A DNA stretch of 64,000 nucleotides from Alloascoidea africana (GCA_030581615.1 JAKTTT010000075.1:31867-95866); one strand, 5' to 3'; shown: positions 43,232 through 53,247, counted from the stretch's first letter. Made by a program: numbers and translations. The notes: generated by a model not told the origin, from the sequence alone.

Positions 43232-44083
43232 AAAATCCATACCCAAAAGTTCGCCTTTAGAGTAGACAATAGCATGTTTCGCCTTAATTACTACCCGGTT
43301 CAGTAAATGCCATACACAAAATTCAGAATCTTGGCATTTTCTCAAAGCCAACTAAGTTCCGAATGCTTCTCCTTTGACAGGTTTTTGTAAAAGGTTGACC
43401 ACTACGGCACCACAGGCAAAAATATTCACTTCATATGGATTCCATGCCTGTCCTTTGCGTTCATTAGAAAAGTCGAGGCTCAGCGCTTAAATACTCACCT
43501 TACACAATTCCTGTTGTTGTTGTTGTTGTAGTTGCTGTTGGTGGTGGTCTTTGCTCCTCCAATTTTCCATAACCCAGACACTGTCAACAGCTATTGACCA
43601 GTAGTGGCATTGTAGGATTCGAATTTGATCGGGGAAGGGTGGTTCCACTTGAGCTTAAAAGAAATTTCCAAAACCAGAGCAGCAGAAGACACGGCTAGGA
43701 ATCGCTTCTTTGATTGTCATGGCTTTCCTATTTCCGACTTCCTTTGTTTTTCCTCTTTGATCGATTAATCAAAATAACATTTTTCATTCCTGTCAAGTGG
43801 ACACTCTGCATTTTTCACTTACAATTTGAGTATATTTGAAAATTTGATCGAGTATTCGAAAAACGAAAACGCTTTGTGGAATTGAGTTTTAATAGTGCAA
43901 TATACAAACATTGGTGTCAACCGAAAGCAGTGACTCATTCAAAGAAGTTAGCAAAAAGAACAAACTCTTATTGGTAAAATTTTTATATCTATTGTATGCT
44001 CTTAGTTTTCAACAAAAAGTAGTAATCTCTCCCTTTCCTGATTTCCCTTCTTGACATTGCATATAGTGCCTTCTAAAACTGTA

Positions 44084-44323
44084 TTATCTTGCTTCGTCTT
44101 TCTGATCCTTGGGAAAGAGAAAGACGATTTCCTTCAAATTATTCATCATTTGATTTCCATCATTCTTGAGTTCTTCTTGTCCAGCATCAAAAGCTTCAAT
44201 CTGGCGTGATTGTTCTTATCTTCCAACGTTCATGTCATCCAGTTTCGCGATGACTGACTCGACCATAGAGACAATAATGGCCACAGTCTTCTTGACGTCG
44301 TATTCTTTTTTGTTGATATCCAT
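44084..44323 (-). pseudogene. Possible small coiled-coil gene, interrupted by one stop
   Basis: An 80-codon frame starts with ATG at 44321-44323 and would encode a small charged helical protein, but an in-frame TAA sits at 44216-44218 after codon 35. The segment beyond it continues with similar composition (SRQIEAFDAGQEELKN, then MMNNLKEIVFLFPKD) to a TAA at 44084-44086. The even amphipathic look on both sides of the stop suggests a decayed gene or an unrecognised intron. I see no family match and no clear splice sites. Low confidence. Confidence 0.25.
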
Positions 44324-44695
44324 TCTACCTTTTCTTCAGGATTTCTTTTTTTTCAGTTTCCAAGGTGGCAATACCGATTTTCTTTTTTATCAACAGGATG
44401 GCACGATAAAGACCTCCATGATCGAGAGATTGATATAATAGAAGTTAAATTGAATATTTCAAAGATTGAGGTAGGAAACGAAAAGATAGTAAAAATAAGA
44501 ACTTTATTAACTAAGCTATAGCAAAAAGATACCTGATGATTGGCCGTCTAACTACGCTAATACAAAACTAAACAATTTAGGTCGACTGACTCGAATATGT
44601 CTTTATTTTGGAAGTTTCTCCAGGTTTTAACATGTGCGTGTAAGGAAAGGAAGTATGCGAAAGGTCATGTTAATTGATCGAGGAGGATTCAAAGT
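44324..44695. other. Intergenic, nothing recognised
   Basis: AT-rich DNA between the interrupted small frame and dispersed repeat copy B. No gene or clear regulatory site seen. Confidence 0.4.
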
Positions 44696-44879
44696 TGTTA
44701 ATCTGCAATCTAGCTAGAGAATACATGATCTATTTAAGTGAAGTTATGTTTCGGGGGTAATACGAGTTCGCATATGCGAGATTGAGTAAAACTACGAAGG
44801 AAAGAGTGTAGCGGTTGTTCTGGGGTTTTGCGTAGTTTAGAATTGAAGCGTTAATACGATATCAACCAGATACTACACA
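44696..44879 (+). repeat. Dispersed repeat, copy B (possible solo LTR)
   Basis: Starts TGTTA and ends TACACA; aligned with copy A at 24229-24412. Differences include a 12-base insertion (near 44731-44742), a 7-base deletion near the end and scattered substitutions, so the copies are old relative to the gypsy LTR pair. It lies 350 bases from the second gypsy remnant, in a cluster of mobile DNA. Confidence 0.7.
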
Positions 44880-45225
44880 GGAATCGGTTCTTATGTTGAG
44901 TGTTAATCTTGACAGATACTCATACAGATCTTGAAATGGAGACTGAGTAGACATGATACTCTATATCATACGTTTCAAGCCATATTTTAGTCTTGATTGT
45001 GATGTGCTTTGGATCGTTGTCTTTCTTCCATTTGCTTCCATTTTTTCACCAATAATCCTGTGAAAGTTAGAATGGATATGTTCGAGAAAGTTCTCGGCGC
45101 CCCAAATTTCTGACGCATGAAGAGGCTTTCTTATTTACACTCTGGTTTGATATATATCGAAGATCTATAAAGTAGATAGTTGTCGCTGCTTGGTTTTAGT
45201 TCTTTAAGAATATTATTTTCTTTTC

Positions 45226-45380
45226 TGTAACGACCTAGACTAAGCCGCTCATGCATATGTACGTATCCATAGATCGGACTATATAGCTGGGCCCTTTCGC
45301 TGCTCTTGGATGACAAGGCAATCTTAGACTCAAGGAGTCACTCTAATACTATAACCATCTTCTCCCCCTCAAGCAGTACA
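45226..45380 (+). repeat. Putative 5' LTR of the second gypsy remnant
   Basis: Begins TGTAACGACC and ends GCAGTACA, a 4-base terminal inverted repeat. The right end is firm because the primer-binding site follows without a gap; the left end is inferred from the TGTA. Contains a TATA-like CTATATAG. Confidence 0.6.
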
Positions 45381-45396
45381 TGGAGGTCGTGCCCGG
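45381..45396 (+). other. Primer-binding site, identical to that of the first element
   Basis: TGGAGGTCGTGCCCGG, the same 16 bases as at 3908-3923 on the other strand, directly after an LTR end. Complementary to a tRNA 3' end with U73, i.e. tRNA-Cys-like. Confidence 0.8.
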
Positions 45397-45472
45397 GGGA
45401 GAATTTGGAATTGTACTTTCACTATTAACTGGTTTTTTTGTCACCGCTTCCTTGACCTACCCTGTTGTTAAC

Positions 45473-45616
45473 ATGGGGCCTAAACCATCTACTACGACCG
45501 TAGTAGTTGACCTGAACGCGTTGACTCCATACCCCGCGTTGGAGTTCAAGTCAAAGACTACGATAAGGCATAAACGGGTGTGTGGCTTTCAGTCTCTGCG
45601 AGCATCTTCTGTATAA
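45473..45616 (+). pseudogene. Gag-like start fused to host-derived filler
   Basis: An ATG at 45473 begins MGPKPSTTTVVVDLNALTPYP, plausible as a Gag N-terminus but too short to prove. At 45550 the sequence changes to a 30-base block identical to ALB1 coding DNA (52755-52784, other strand), continues into integrase DNA in another frame and stops at 45616. The block marks the deletion junction between gag and integrase. Confidence 0.5.
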
Positions 45617-45983
45617 AGGTACCAAACTCTGTGTTCCACACCAGTTGGTGGGGGAGTTACTCCAGAGAACGCACACGGAGGCCGGTCACTTGGGGATTTC
45701 TAGAATGAAATCTACCCTTTTTCCGTATTACTTTTTCCCTCTAATGGGGAAAGTGATCACGGAGTTTGTCAAATACTGCCAGAGCTGTGCGCGCGTGAAG
45801 GCACAGACTAGGACGGCGGGAAAGCTACATCCTCTCCCTGTCCCCAACTCCAAGTTCACACATATTTCTATCGACTTTGTCACAGGCTTTCCTCTGTCCC
45901 GGGGCTACAATGCTGTTGTAACCGTGGTCTGCCAGGCTACGAAAATGATCAATTTATACATTTTCCATCCTAATTACTCATGA
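45582..45983 (+). pseudogene. Integrase zinc-finger and start of catalytic core, fragment
   Basis: The reading includes LLYKGTKLCVPHQLVGELL, the HHCC finger (HTEAGHLGISR then CQSCARVK) and the start of the DDE core (HISIDFVTGFPLSRGYNAVVTVV, first catalytic Asp). It ends before the second Asp. No ATG is usable; this is debris of a gypsy integrase. Confidence 0.88.
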
Positions 45984-46354
45984 TTAATATTGGAACAATT
46001 CCTACCGATCTAATGAACATTGATCAGATGCTCTAGATGCCACAGGTGCAGTTGAAAAAGGTCAAAGATCGGTAGAACCAAGTTCTTCCTTGATTTTCGA
46101 TTTTCTCAATAGGTTCAGTTCCAACGACTCAGTTTTGGAAGAGACTGACGACGAAAATTCCGAAGCAAGCCTTCCACTTCCAAGTTACCCTACCTAGCAC
46201 GTTTTAATGGGAATGGTAAATTTGAGCACGGTCCCCACCACCCCCTTGTAAATTCCTTCTAATCACTTTGAATTATACCATATCAAGACCTATTTTACCC
46301 TTATCAACTGCAACGTTTTATACTTAACACTATTTGTGCTTAGAAGCGGATACT
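45984..46354. other. Intergenic between the retroelement remnant and antizyme
   Basis: AT-rich, serves as the antizyme promoter and leader. No 3' LTR of the remnant is found here. Confidence 0.45.
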
Positions 46355-47105
46355 ATGGCCAATTTAATCTCGAAGAGTAATCGTGGTGGTAGTAGTAGGT
46401 TTAATTCTACTGCTACCGCTGTCTCGCCCCTTGTCAACAATGGTACAAGCAACAACTTTGAAGTTTCTGCTTCTTGTTTTTTGTATGATGATGCCAAACT
46501 GGTTCAAACCTTCCATTATTCTACTTGCCTGGACGGAGTGAACCAGTGGCGCGCCTGAGGTCCCTAAGGGCGCAAGTCCCTTTCAGCAGCAATGCAATGA
46601 AAGGGCATCGTTGGAGCTTATTAAGGAGTGTGACAGGCTTCTTAATAAAGAGCTGACGACTCCAACTATTTATCAAAAGAATAATAAGAATAGTTTGGAG
46701 AAACGTATCCAGGAGATTAGGGGAGGAAAACAAAACCCGCAAAAACTGAAACAGCGAACTGGTAAAAGCAGGCTTTATTTGAAGCTTTATGATTACATTA
46801 GTAATCAGTCTTGGGTTGGGATAATTGATGAGAACAAGGGAGTCAAACAATTAAAGATATTTATCACGTATGAGATGGTTGAACATAACAAGTTTTGTCT
46901 TAAGAAAGGGTTGGTTGCTTTGTTGGATCTTGTCACTGATTCAGAGATGATTGTTGTCGATTCTATCCTACTCCTACTTGACCGAAACATTGAAAAGCTT
47001 TTATCTATTCGTTATGTTAAAGATTTCCAGTGGATTGGTTTCAAGCCCAGTCTGATCGACAACAAGCTCAGTGACTCGTGGTTTGGTTTAGTAATGGAAG
47101 TTTGA
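46355..47105 (+). CDS. OAZ1: Ornithine decarboxylase antizyme, made by +1 ribosomal frameshift
   Basis: Binds ornithine decarboxylase monomers, inhibits them and sends them to the proteasome; synthesis rises with polyamines through a +1 frameshift. Frame 1: ATG at 46355 to TGA at 46556-46558 (67 codons). Frame 2 is open from the base after the skipped T (46557) to TGA at 47103-47105 (182 codons), 249 residues in all. Frame 2 carries the antizyme fold: VGIIDENKGVKQLKIFITY, LKKGLVALLDLVTDSEMI, then DSILLLLDRNIEKLL and the end WIGFKP...SDSWFGLVMEV. The stop context TGG CGC GCC TGA resembles the antizyme consensus TGG TGY TCC TGA. An ordinary sequencing error is the alternative, but the shift lies exactly where antizymes have it. 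Confidence 0.87.
46547..46582 (+). promoter_or_regulatory. Antizyme +1 recoding site with possible downstream hairpin
   Basis: TGG CGC GCC TGA G: the ribosome would hold GCC in the P site, skip the T and read GAG. Eight bases beyond the TGA, AAGGG (46566-46570) can pair with CCCTT (46578-46582) around a 7-base loop, a candidate stimulator. In Saccharomyces OAZ1 the slip codon is GCG before TGA; here it is GCC. Confidence 0.75.
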
Positions 47106-47853
47106 GCTTTTCCCAGGAAGGATGTCCTATCTTTCATAAATTTGGTTGTTATTATTATTATCATTAGTATTTTTGCTATTATATTGTTTTGTCGTTTAGC
47201 TGTTTATACCGAATCCATGTTTCATAGACCTTTGATTTTCTATTTTTACCTGTGAACGGTTTGAGGTGACAGTTTTATTGCGTAGTGGGTTGCTAAATTT
47301 CAGCTACGATGATGGAAGGAGCATTCTCGTACCGTGGGACTAAACAACAGAGGCACATAGCCTGCGAGACACAAAGATACGGCGATCCAAATTGAATGGA
47401 ACCGAACGCCAAAATGTCGATTCAGCCAGCAAGGAGATCATCCTGCAAACATTGGAATCACGGGCCCCTTCCAGCTGGCGCTGATTGGTTAGCAAGCCCT
47501 CAGTTAGGCCCGACAGCCACCGTTTCTGAGCCCAAGGGAAAGTGCAAAGGCCTAGGCTGGGGGTCTCGTCCCCATCAGAGAAATTCTGAGAACGTTCCTT
47601 CTGGCCCGCCAATCTCCTCTCAAGGCTAATTGGCGGCGTTTTTCTCCCTTTTGTCCTCTTTTTCTCTCTCCCTTCCCTCTCTCTCTTTTTCCCTCTCCTT
47701 CTTTCTGGAGTTTTCCAAAATCTGGCGATTACTGCTCTCCCAACGCGTCTGCCAATTGGTCAACACTGCTCAACTTGACACTTGTTTTCGCAACATAGCG
47801 CTTACCCGTCCAATTAGTGCTTACAAAGCGTAAAACACAAAACATTGGAAATA
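47106..47853. other. Intergenic: antizyme 3' flank and peroxiredoxin promoter
   Basis: 748 bases, T-rich after the antizyme stop and pyrimidine-rich at 47640-47710. No gene seen. Confidence 0.45.
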
Positions 47854-48986
47854 ATGAGTTCCACAGTTAGGCGCCGCTCTGCAAGAGTTGCTTCGCAAAA
47901 GTCCGCACCCGTAAAGGATGCACCGTTGCTTGAACCCGAGTCTCAGGTTCCACCCGCAAAGAAAAGAAAGGGCACAAACGGAAAAAACGAAACCTCCGCG
48001 ACAGCCACCAAGTCCGGAATAGAACTTGGGCTGCAGATTCCGGATGCAATTTTGAAGGATCAGGATGGCGAGGAAGTCAACGTGGCTGAGGTGGTGAAGG
48101 CTAACAAAGTGGCTGTGATTTTTGGTATGTTGAAGATTATGTCCTGCCAGAAAAAGAAATTTCTTTTTGTGTGGCATATATCCCTTTAACACTGGATTGT
48201 GGGCCCAAGGGAAAGTTTCCAGTGCTTTTGGAATAATAGAGCATTGTTTAACTGACACCAATGAAGCATATCCGAGGGCAAGCACACCGGGTTGCACAAA
48301 GCAAGCATGTGGATTCAGAACAAACTACCCCAAGTTTGAAGCCAAGAACATCAAAGTGTTTGGATTGTAAGTGCAACCGTTTCATCATAATCATTGTTAC
48401 TGGCTACGATTCGACATTTTTTTCTAGACATGTGCCATTCTTTTCTCCAGTCTGTCTAACGCTGATATTTTTCTTTGTCAACAGATCTGCGGACTCTGTG
48501 AGTGCACAGAAAAACTTTCATACAAAGCAGCAGCTTAACTATCAACTGCTTTCCGATCCTTCCTATGAGTTGATTGAACCCTTGGGTGCAAAGAAAACTG
48601 CCAAAGGAGGAGTCGTCAGATCACACTGGGTCTTTGTAGATGGGAAATTGGCTGTTGTGAACAGTCCTGTTTCCCCTGCAGATAGTATTTCGGGTGCTCT
48701 GGAACAGGCTTTGGAGCTTGTTGAAGGCGACGACAAGAAAAGCGATGAAAAGTCAGTAGTAGAAGAAGAAGACAAAGTTGTTGATGGAGCAGAAAAGGAA
48801 GTCGCGAAGGTGGAGGTTACCAACGGCGGCGAAGATGCAACAGCGGAAGAAGTTGAGAAAAAGGATGAAAAAGATGAAGACAAAACCGTGGAAGTTAATG
48901 GGGGTGATGCTGCAGCTGAAAAGGAGGAACCAAAAGTTGAGGAAGCCCAGGCAACAACTGAAGAGAAACCCGAAGAAAAAGTTTAA
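47854..48986 (+). CDS. DOT5: Nuclear thiol peroxidase (Dot5/PrxQ type) with long acidic tail, 290 aa (3 exons)
   Basis: Reduces hydroperoxides using thioredoxin. Exons: 47854-48124, 48267-48366 and 48485-48986. Intron 1 (donor GTATGT, acceptor AAG) and intron 2 (donor GTAAGT, acceptor CAG) restore [22 protein letters not shown] and [14 protein letters not shown]. The peroxidatic Cys100 and resolving Cys105 form the C-X4-C of the PrxQ class. A basic N-terminus ([17 protein letters not shown]) looks like a nuclear localisation signal. Yeast Dot5 is about 215 aa; here roughly 80 residues, almost all Glu, Lys, Asp, Val and Ala, follow the thioredoxin fold. Start: ATG at 47854; an upstream in-frame TTG is ignored. 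Confidence 0.92.
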
Positions 48987-49993
48987 ACAAGCCCCCTGAT
49001 CAATACGTAGCAGAGGAGGAAGAATACAATAATAAACAACGCTCGATTCTAGCTAACCATTTACTGTCACTTTTCTTAGTTCTCCGTTGTTCTTTCTGTT
49101 GATAAATTGAGATTCTAGTCGCGAAACCTTCCTCCATGTATGCAAGACATAATAATGAAAATTATGTGCCAAGATAAGGCTACAAAAAAAAAAAACCAGC
49201 GGTATACATTCTGGCAACGCGTAAGGCGTGCGTGTGTCAACTAGATAGCTTACTTTTGTGTGAAGAAGAGCCTGTGGAATCGATTCTAGGAGAAGAGCGA
49301 CTAGTGGAGTACTGATAGCCGGGTAACACGTCCATACGATTTGGTCACCATACATGTGCATAATTACTGGAACCGGCGAATGCATATGCACCAGCCTTTC
49401 TCTGTGACGTTTGTGCGAGTCTCGGATCCTCCACAGAGATTAATGATGGTCTCTGCTCAGAGCTTATAGCTCAAATCTCCGATCTCATAGCTCACAGCTC
49501 ACAGCTCCTAGCTCCTAGCTCGTCATCTCCAAGACGCCGTCCTCGCTCTCCCCGGGCAGGGTAACGTGTGCCCTGTCACGCGCGCCGGGCCCAGGCGGGC
49601 GCTAACGCACAAAAGCTGCGCGCAAGGTTAATTACGGTAGAAAGCATGTACCTGCACCCATTCGGTATTAAAGGTGTCGTGGGTCCTTGGGGCCTGCCTG
49701 GGACTAAACATTTGGAGAAAAACACCTGGTACATTTTCGAGAGTTTCGTCCTCTCTTCTTTTTCCTAAAAATTCCCTTCTTCTTTTCTTCTTTTCCCCTT
49801 GCTTCTCTCGCCATCTGTCTATCCTCTCTCCACTGGGTCCCACAAAAGTCCGCTAACAACGTCAAGTTTTGTCTTTTTGCTGCTTTACTTTACTTTTTGG
49901 ACTTTTTGTTTTTTTTATTGTTTTTGTTCTCAAGCTCTTTTTCTTTAAGCATTCATTTGGTACCTCTGTGTTTCCTTTTTTCTGTTTAAAAAG
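48987..49993. other. Intergenic: peroxiredoxin 3' flank, PUB1 promoter and leader
   Basis: Contains a run of imperfect AGCTCxTAGCTC repeats at about 49455-49525 and a pyrimidine-rich leader before the PUB1 5' UTR intron. No gene seen. Confidence 0.45.
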
Positions 49994-50308
49994 GTAAGTT
50001 TATAGATCCTCCCGACTGTCAACTCTGCACATTGGTGTGACACCACACACACATATATCTTGATCCTCAAAAGAACCTTGAGATGGGCGTAGATCATGTC
50101 TGAAGATCTCTTGTCCATTCCAAATATTTCCCAAACCCGAATTTGTACTTGAAATTGAAATTGGAGATGATTCATCTGTTCATTTACCACCCCCTTGCCT
50201 AAACACACACGCCCGCCCCTATCTCTTTTCCTCTCACTCTCACTCTCATTTTTTTTTTGTTTCTTTTTTACTAACCACGAGACGCCCGCGCGCCGATCTT
50301 GTATGTAG
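49994..50308 (+). other. Probable 5' UTR intron of PUB1
   Basis: Donor GTAAGT at 49994, perfect branch site TACTAAC at 50269-50275, acceptor TAG at 50306-50308, directly before the start codon. No ATG frame leads into the donor, so the first exon would be noncoding. 315 bases. Confidence 0.65.
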
Positions 50309-51844
50309 ATGTCTTCCGATACATTCTCTTCCGCTCCCCAGCCTGATCCATCGCAGAACAGCGCTGAAATAGTACAGCAACCGCAGACCCCCCAGGGATC
50401 AGGACTCCAAAGTGCTGTTTCCATTGGCGGTACGAACAGCACCAACGGGTCCAAAGCCCCGCTTAGTTCGAGCTCTGTGGTCACTGCAGGCACTGGTTCC
50501 ACCAACACGGCCAACACCAGTACAAATACTACTGGTGGTGGACCCCTTGTTCCGGCGAACGCATCTCAAGGAGGGCGTGAGATCAACAAAAAAGTCCTCT
50601 ATGTGGGCTGTATCGACCAAAACGTCACCGAAGATATGCTTCGTGAACTTTTCTCCGTTACGGGTTCAGTTCTTTCAGTTAAAATCTTCCCTGATAAGAA
50701 CAGAAGAGGACTTAACTACGCCTTTATCGAATACGGAGACTCATCTGCATCTGAAATGGCCTTGCACACTTTAAATGGAAGGCATCTGAACCAGTCCGAA
50801 ATCAAGATCAGTTGGGCTTATCAGACCCAGCAGAACAAAAATGGGGACACGTTTAACATTTTTGTGGGAGATCTTTCGAATGAAATTAATGATGAATTCT
50901 TGAGGAAAGGCTTTAACAAGTTTGGAAGTATGGTGGAGGCCCATGTAATGTGGGATATGTCAACAGGCCGATCCAGAGGTTACGGATTTGTCTCTTTCAA
51001 AGAGAGAAATGACGCAGAAAAGGCTCTGTCCACTATGGATGGAACTATGTTTGGCAGCAGGGAAATTAGATGCAAATGGGCTTCTCAAAAGGTCCCCAAT
51101 GCGAATGCAAACGTCAACTTTAATGCTTTTTCAAACCCTGGGTTTAACAACAACAACAATTTCCAGAATTTTTCAAACTTCAACAGCTTTGGCGCTGGCG
51201 GTTATGGTGCAGGGTTTCAAAATTACAATAGCTTCATGAACAACAGCAACGTTGATTCCATGCTTAATGTGAACCAGAAAAATGTCCCACAACAGCCACC
51301 ATTCATGGGCTTGAATGTCTTACCCCAATCCTACGAACTTGTGCTAAGACAGACCCCAAACTGGCAGACTACGGTCTACATTGGCAACCTCACGCCTTTC
51401 ACCTCGCAGCAGGAGCTGATCCCGCTTCTCCAGAACTTTGGATACATTGTGGACTTCAAACACCAGCCCGAGCGAGGATATGCCTTTGCCCGCTTTGACT
51501 CCCACGAGCGGGCCGCCATGGCGATTGTGCACTTGAGCGGATATGCCATCAACGGCCGCGTTCTCAAATGCGGCTGGGGGAAAGAACGGCCCAACGCCAA
51601 TAACTACGCTGCTCAGCAAACCTTACCGCCCAACGCTGTCGCGGCCCCCGGCGCCGGCGGACCGGGGCCGGCCGGGTCTGTGGCACCTCCGCCAGGCCCA
51701 GCGCTGCCAGGCGCTCCGTCGCAAATGGCCTCGGTCGGAGCCGCGGCCGCTGAGAACGCCCAGGTGCCCCTGGGGGGCCAGCAGCAGAACTACCAGAACT
51801 TTCAGAACTTTCAAAACTTCTCCAGGGACGTTTATCAAAGATGA
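50309..51844 (+). CDS. PUB1: Pub1/TIA-1 family RNA-binding protein, 511 aa
   Basis: Binds U-rich mRNA and stabilises transcripts; in yeast it enters stress granules and shuttles between nucleus and cytoplasm. Three RRMs: about 95-170 (VLYVGCID; RNP1 RGLNYAFIEY), about 181-262 (IFVGDL; RNP1 RGYGFVSF) and about 352-425 (VYIGNL; RNP1 RGYAFARF). RRM2 and RRM3 are separated by an Asn/Phe/Gly-rich linker (NNNNFQNFSNFNSFGAGG), and the C-terminus is rich in Ala, Pro, Gly and Gln, the low-complexity layout of Pub1 that supports granule formation. Start: ATG at 50309 right after a predicted 5' UTR intron. Nam8 also has three RRMs but has a different spacing; the Pub1 assignment rests on the tight RRM1-RRM2 pair and the distant RRM3. 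Confidence 0.92.
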   Translation: MSSDTFSSAPQPDPSQNSAEIVQQPQTPQGSGLQSAVSIGGTNSTNGSKAPLSSSSVVTAGTGSTNTANTSTNTTGGGPLVPANASQGGREINKKVLYVGCIDQNVTEDMLRELFSVTGSVLSVKIFPDKNRRGLNYAFIEYGDSSASEMALHTLNGRHLNQSEIKISWAYQTQQNKNGDTFNIFVGDLSNEINDEFLRKGFNKFGSMVEAHVMWDMSTGRSRGYGFVSFKERNDAEKALSTMDGTMFGSREIRCKWASQKVPNANANVNFNAFSNPGFNNNNNFQNFSNFNSFGAGGYGAGFQNYNSFMNNSNVDSMLNVNQKNVPQQPPFMGLNVLPQSYELVLRQTPNWQTTVYIGNLTPFTSQQELIPLLQNFGYIVDFKHQPERGYAFARFDSHERAAMAIVHLSGYAINGRVLKCGWGKERPNANNYAAQQTLPPNAVAAPGAGGPGPAGSVAPPPGPALPGAPSQMASVGAAAAENAQVPLGGQQQNYQNFQNFQNFSRDVYQR

Positions 51845-52525
51845 GTGAGCCAACAAGCGAGTGTGAACAAGTGAGTAAGCGAATGCAGGAATGTGTGAAA
51901 TGAGCCTTATACTCTTTTATTTGTTTTTATTTGTTTTTGATTGAAAGGTATCTTTACAGAACAAATCGCCCATCCATTCGGTGTATGCTGCCTTTTTTTT
52001 GATGAACGAACGGTTAAAAAGATTTTTTTAATAGCTTGGTTTAAAGAGGAAATTAAAATGAACGTTTTTTTAATTTTTTGTTTCCTTCTTTCCTTATCTG
52101 TCTCATTTCATCTTTCTATATTTCAGTCCCCCCTTCCCCCATGTATGTGTGTCTTCTTTTCCCATTCATCTTTTCTTTATGTGCCTTTTGGAATACTACT
52201 TTTCTATTCTTTTATCTTGTTCATTTTATTATCATTCTTACTTCATTCTTCATCATTTTTGTATGCCTGTGCCAGTCTCTCCCTCTTCGTGCTTTGAGTG
52301 TGAGTGTAAATGTGTGTGTGTGAAAATAATACCTATTGAAAAAACAAATACTAAAATTCTTAACTTTGTTTGTTCATTTCCATGTTTCTACCCTTTCTTC
52401 TACGTCTGTTTAATTCTCTCAACTTGCTTAGGTAGATTTTTATTGGTGTGTACTCATTAATCGTAGTGGTCAATATTTCTTGATGGTGTCCCGTATAAAA
52501 CTAATATGCACTTAAAACGAAAAAA
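51845..52525. other. Convergent intergenic region between PUB1 and ALB1
   Basis: 681 bases, strongly T-rich on the plus strand, with no gene. It holds the PUB1 3' UTR and the ALB1 terminator zone. Confidence 0.45.
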
Positions 52526-53247
52526 TCAACACTCGGCATCAACCTCCAATAATGCAAAAGCAGAAGTTTTGGTCACAATCGGTATCTCTTCCTGATCAGA
52601 TTCGGAATCAGACTCAAAAATCATGCCTCCATCCTCCGTAACAACAGATTCTTCTTTCCCTTTTTTACCAACGCTAACATTCTTGTTTTCACCTTCTTCC
52701 TGGGTCTTGATACTCTCATTGACACTGTCCCATGTACTCTTTCGATCATGTTTAACCCGTTTATGCCTTATCGTAGTCTTTGACACTTTGTCATTCAAAA
52801 TCTCTAAATTCGCCTGTGCTCTTAATTGAGACTCTAATTGTCGTCGTCGCTTCCTACTACTGATTTGTTTGCTGATCTTGCTCTTGCTCTTGTTTTTGTC
52901 CACTCGTGATCCTTCTGATACATCAGGAAGCGTCCCTCGCATAGTCATAGACGTAATGTGTTCTTGAACCCTTCGTCTCCCACTGATACTGACTATCCCA
53001 TATACTCAAGCATTAGAATTTATTCTTTTGTATTTAAAACGAAACTTGAAGTAAACAAATTCATACGGTCAAGTTGTTCATCATAATCATCATCAACTCT
53101 TTGAGCCTTTGATAAATCCTTCTCCAGGTCGTTCACAACTTGTCGTCTAGCAGCTCTGGATCGCAGTGATGATTCTAGTTCCATAAAAAGTTAGTACAAG
53201 GGAACAAAATATGCCAATGGACGTTTTTTCATACTGTGCTTTGCCAT
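52526..53247 (-). CDS. ALB1: Alb1-like ribosome biogenesis shuttling factor, 195 aa (3 exons)
   Basis: Alb1 travels with Arx1 on pre-60S ribosomal particles through the nuclear pore. Exons: 53235-53247 (13 bases), 53067-53174 and 52526-52992. Both donors are GTATGA; intron 1 (60 bases) has a perfect TACTAAC and acceptor TAG, intron 2 (74 bases) ends TAG. The joined product starts MAKHKSSLRSRAARR, and SRAARR is the Alb1 family hallmark. A basic middle (SKQISSRKRRRQLESQL) and an acidic tail (FESDSESDQEEIP) follow. Thirty bases of exon 3 (52755-52784, encoding KTTIRHKR) occur identically in the retroelement remnant at 45550-45579. Identification depends on the short N-terminal motif and overall charge layout, so it is good but not certain. 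Confidence 0.78.

Larger units (their letters stand above)
42927..44083. other. Acid phosphatase promoter and further intergenic DNA
   Basis: Contains the TATA box and Pho4-type sites described separately. A GTT-rich microsatellite lies near 43513-43545 (GTTGTTGTTGTTGTTGTAG). No protein-coding gene seen. Confidence 0.45.
45226..45983 (+). mobile_element. Second Ty3/gypsy remnant (5' LTR, PBS, gag start, integrase piece)
   Basis: Reads on the plus strand: putative 155-bp LTR (45226-45380, ends TGTA...TACA), primer-binding site directly after it, an open frame with a short Gag-like start, a deletion junction, and an integrase zinc-finger fragment that decays at about 45983. Protease, RT, RNase H, most of integrase and the 3' LTR are gone. 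Its integrase differs clearly from that of the element at 692-4182, so it is a different family that shares the same primer tRNA. Confidence 0.82.

Noticed and set aside
43513-43545. Repetitive GTT array considered as a possible CRISPR or satellite
   Set aside because: A simple trinucleotide microsatellite without spacers; CRISPR arrays are not expected in a yeast nucleus.
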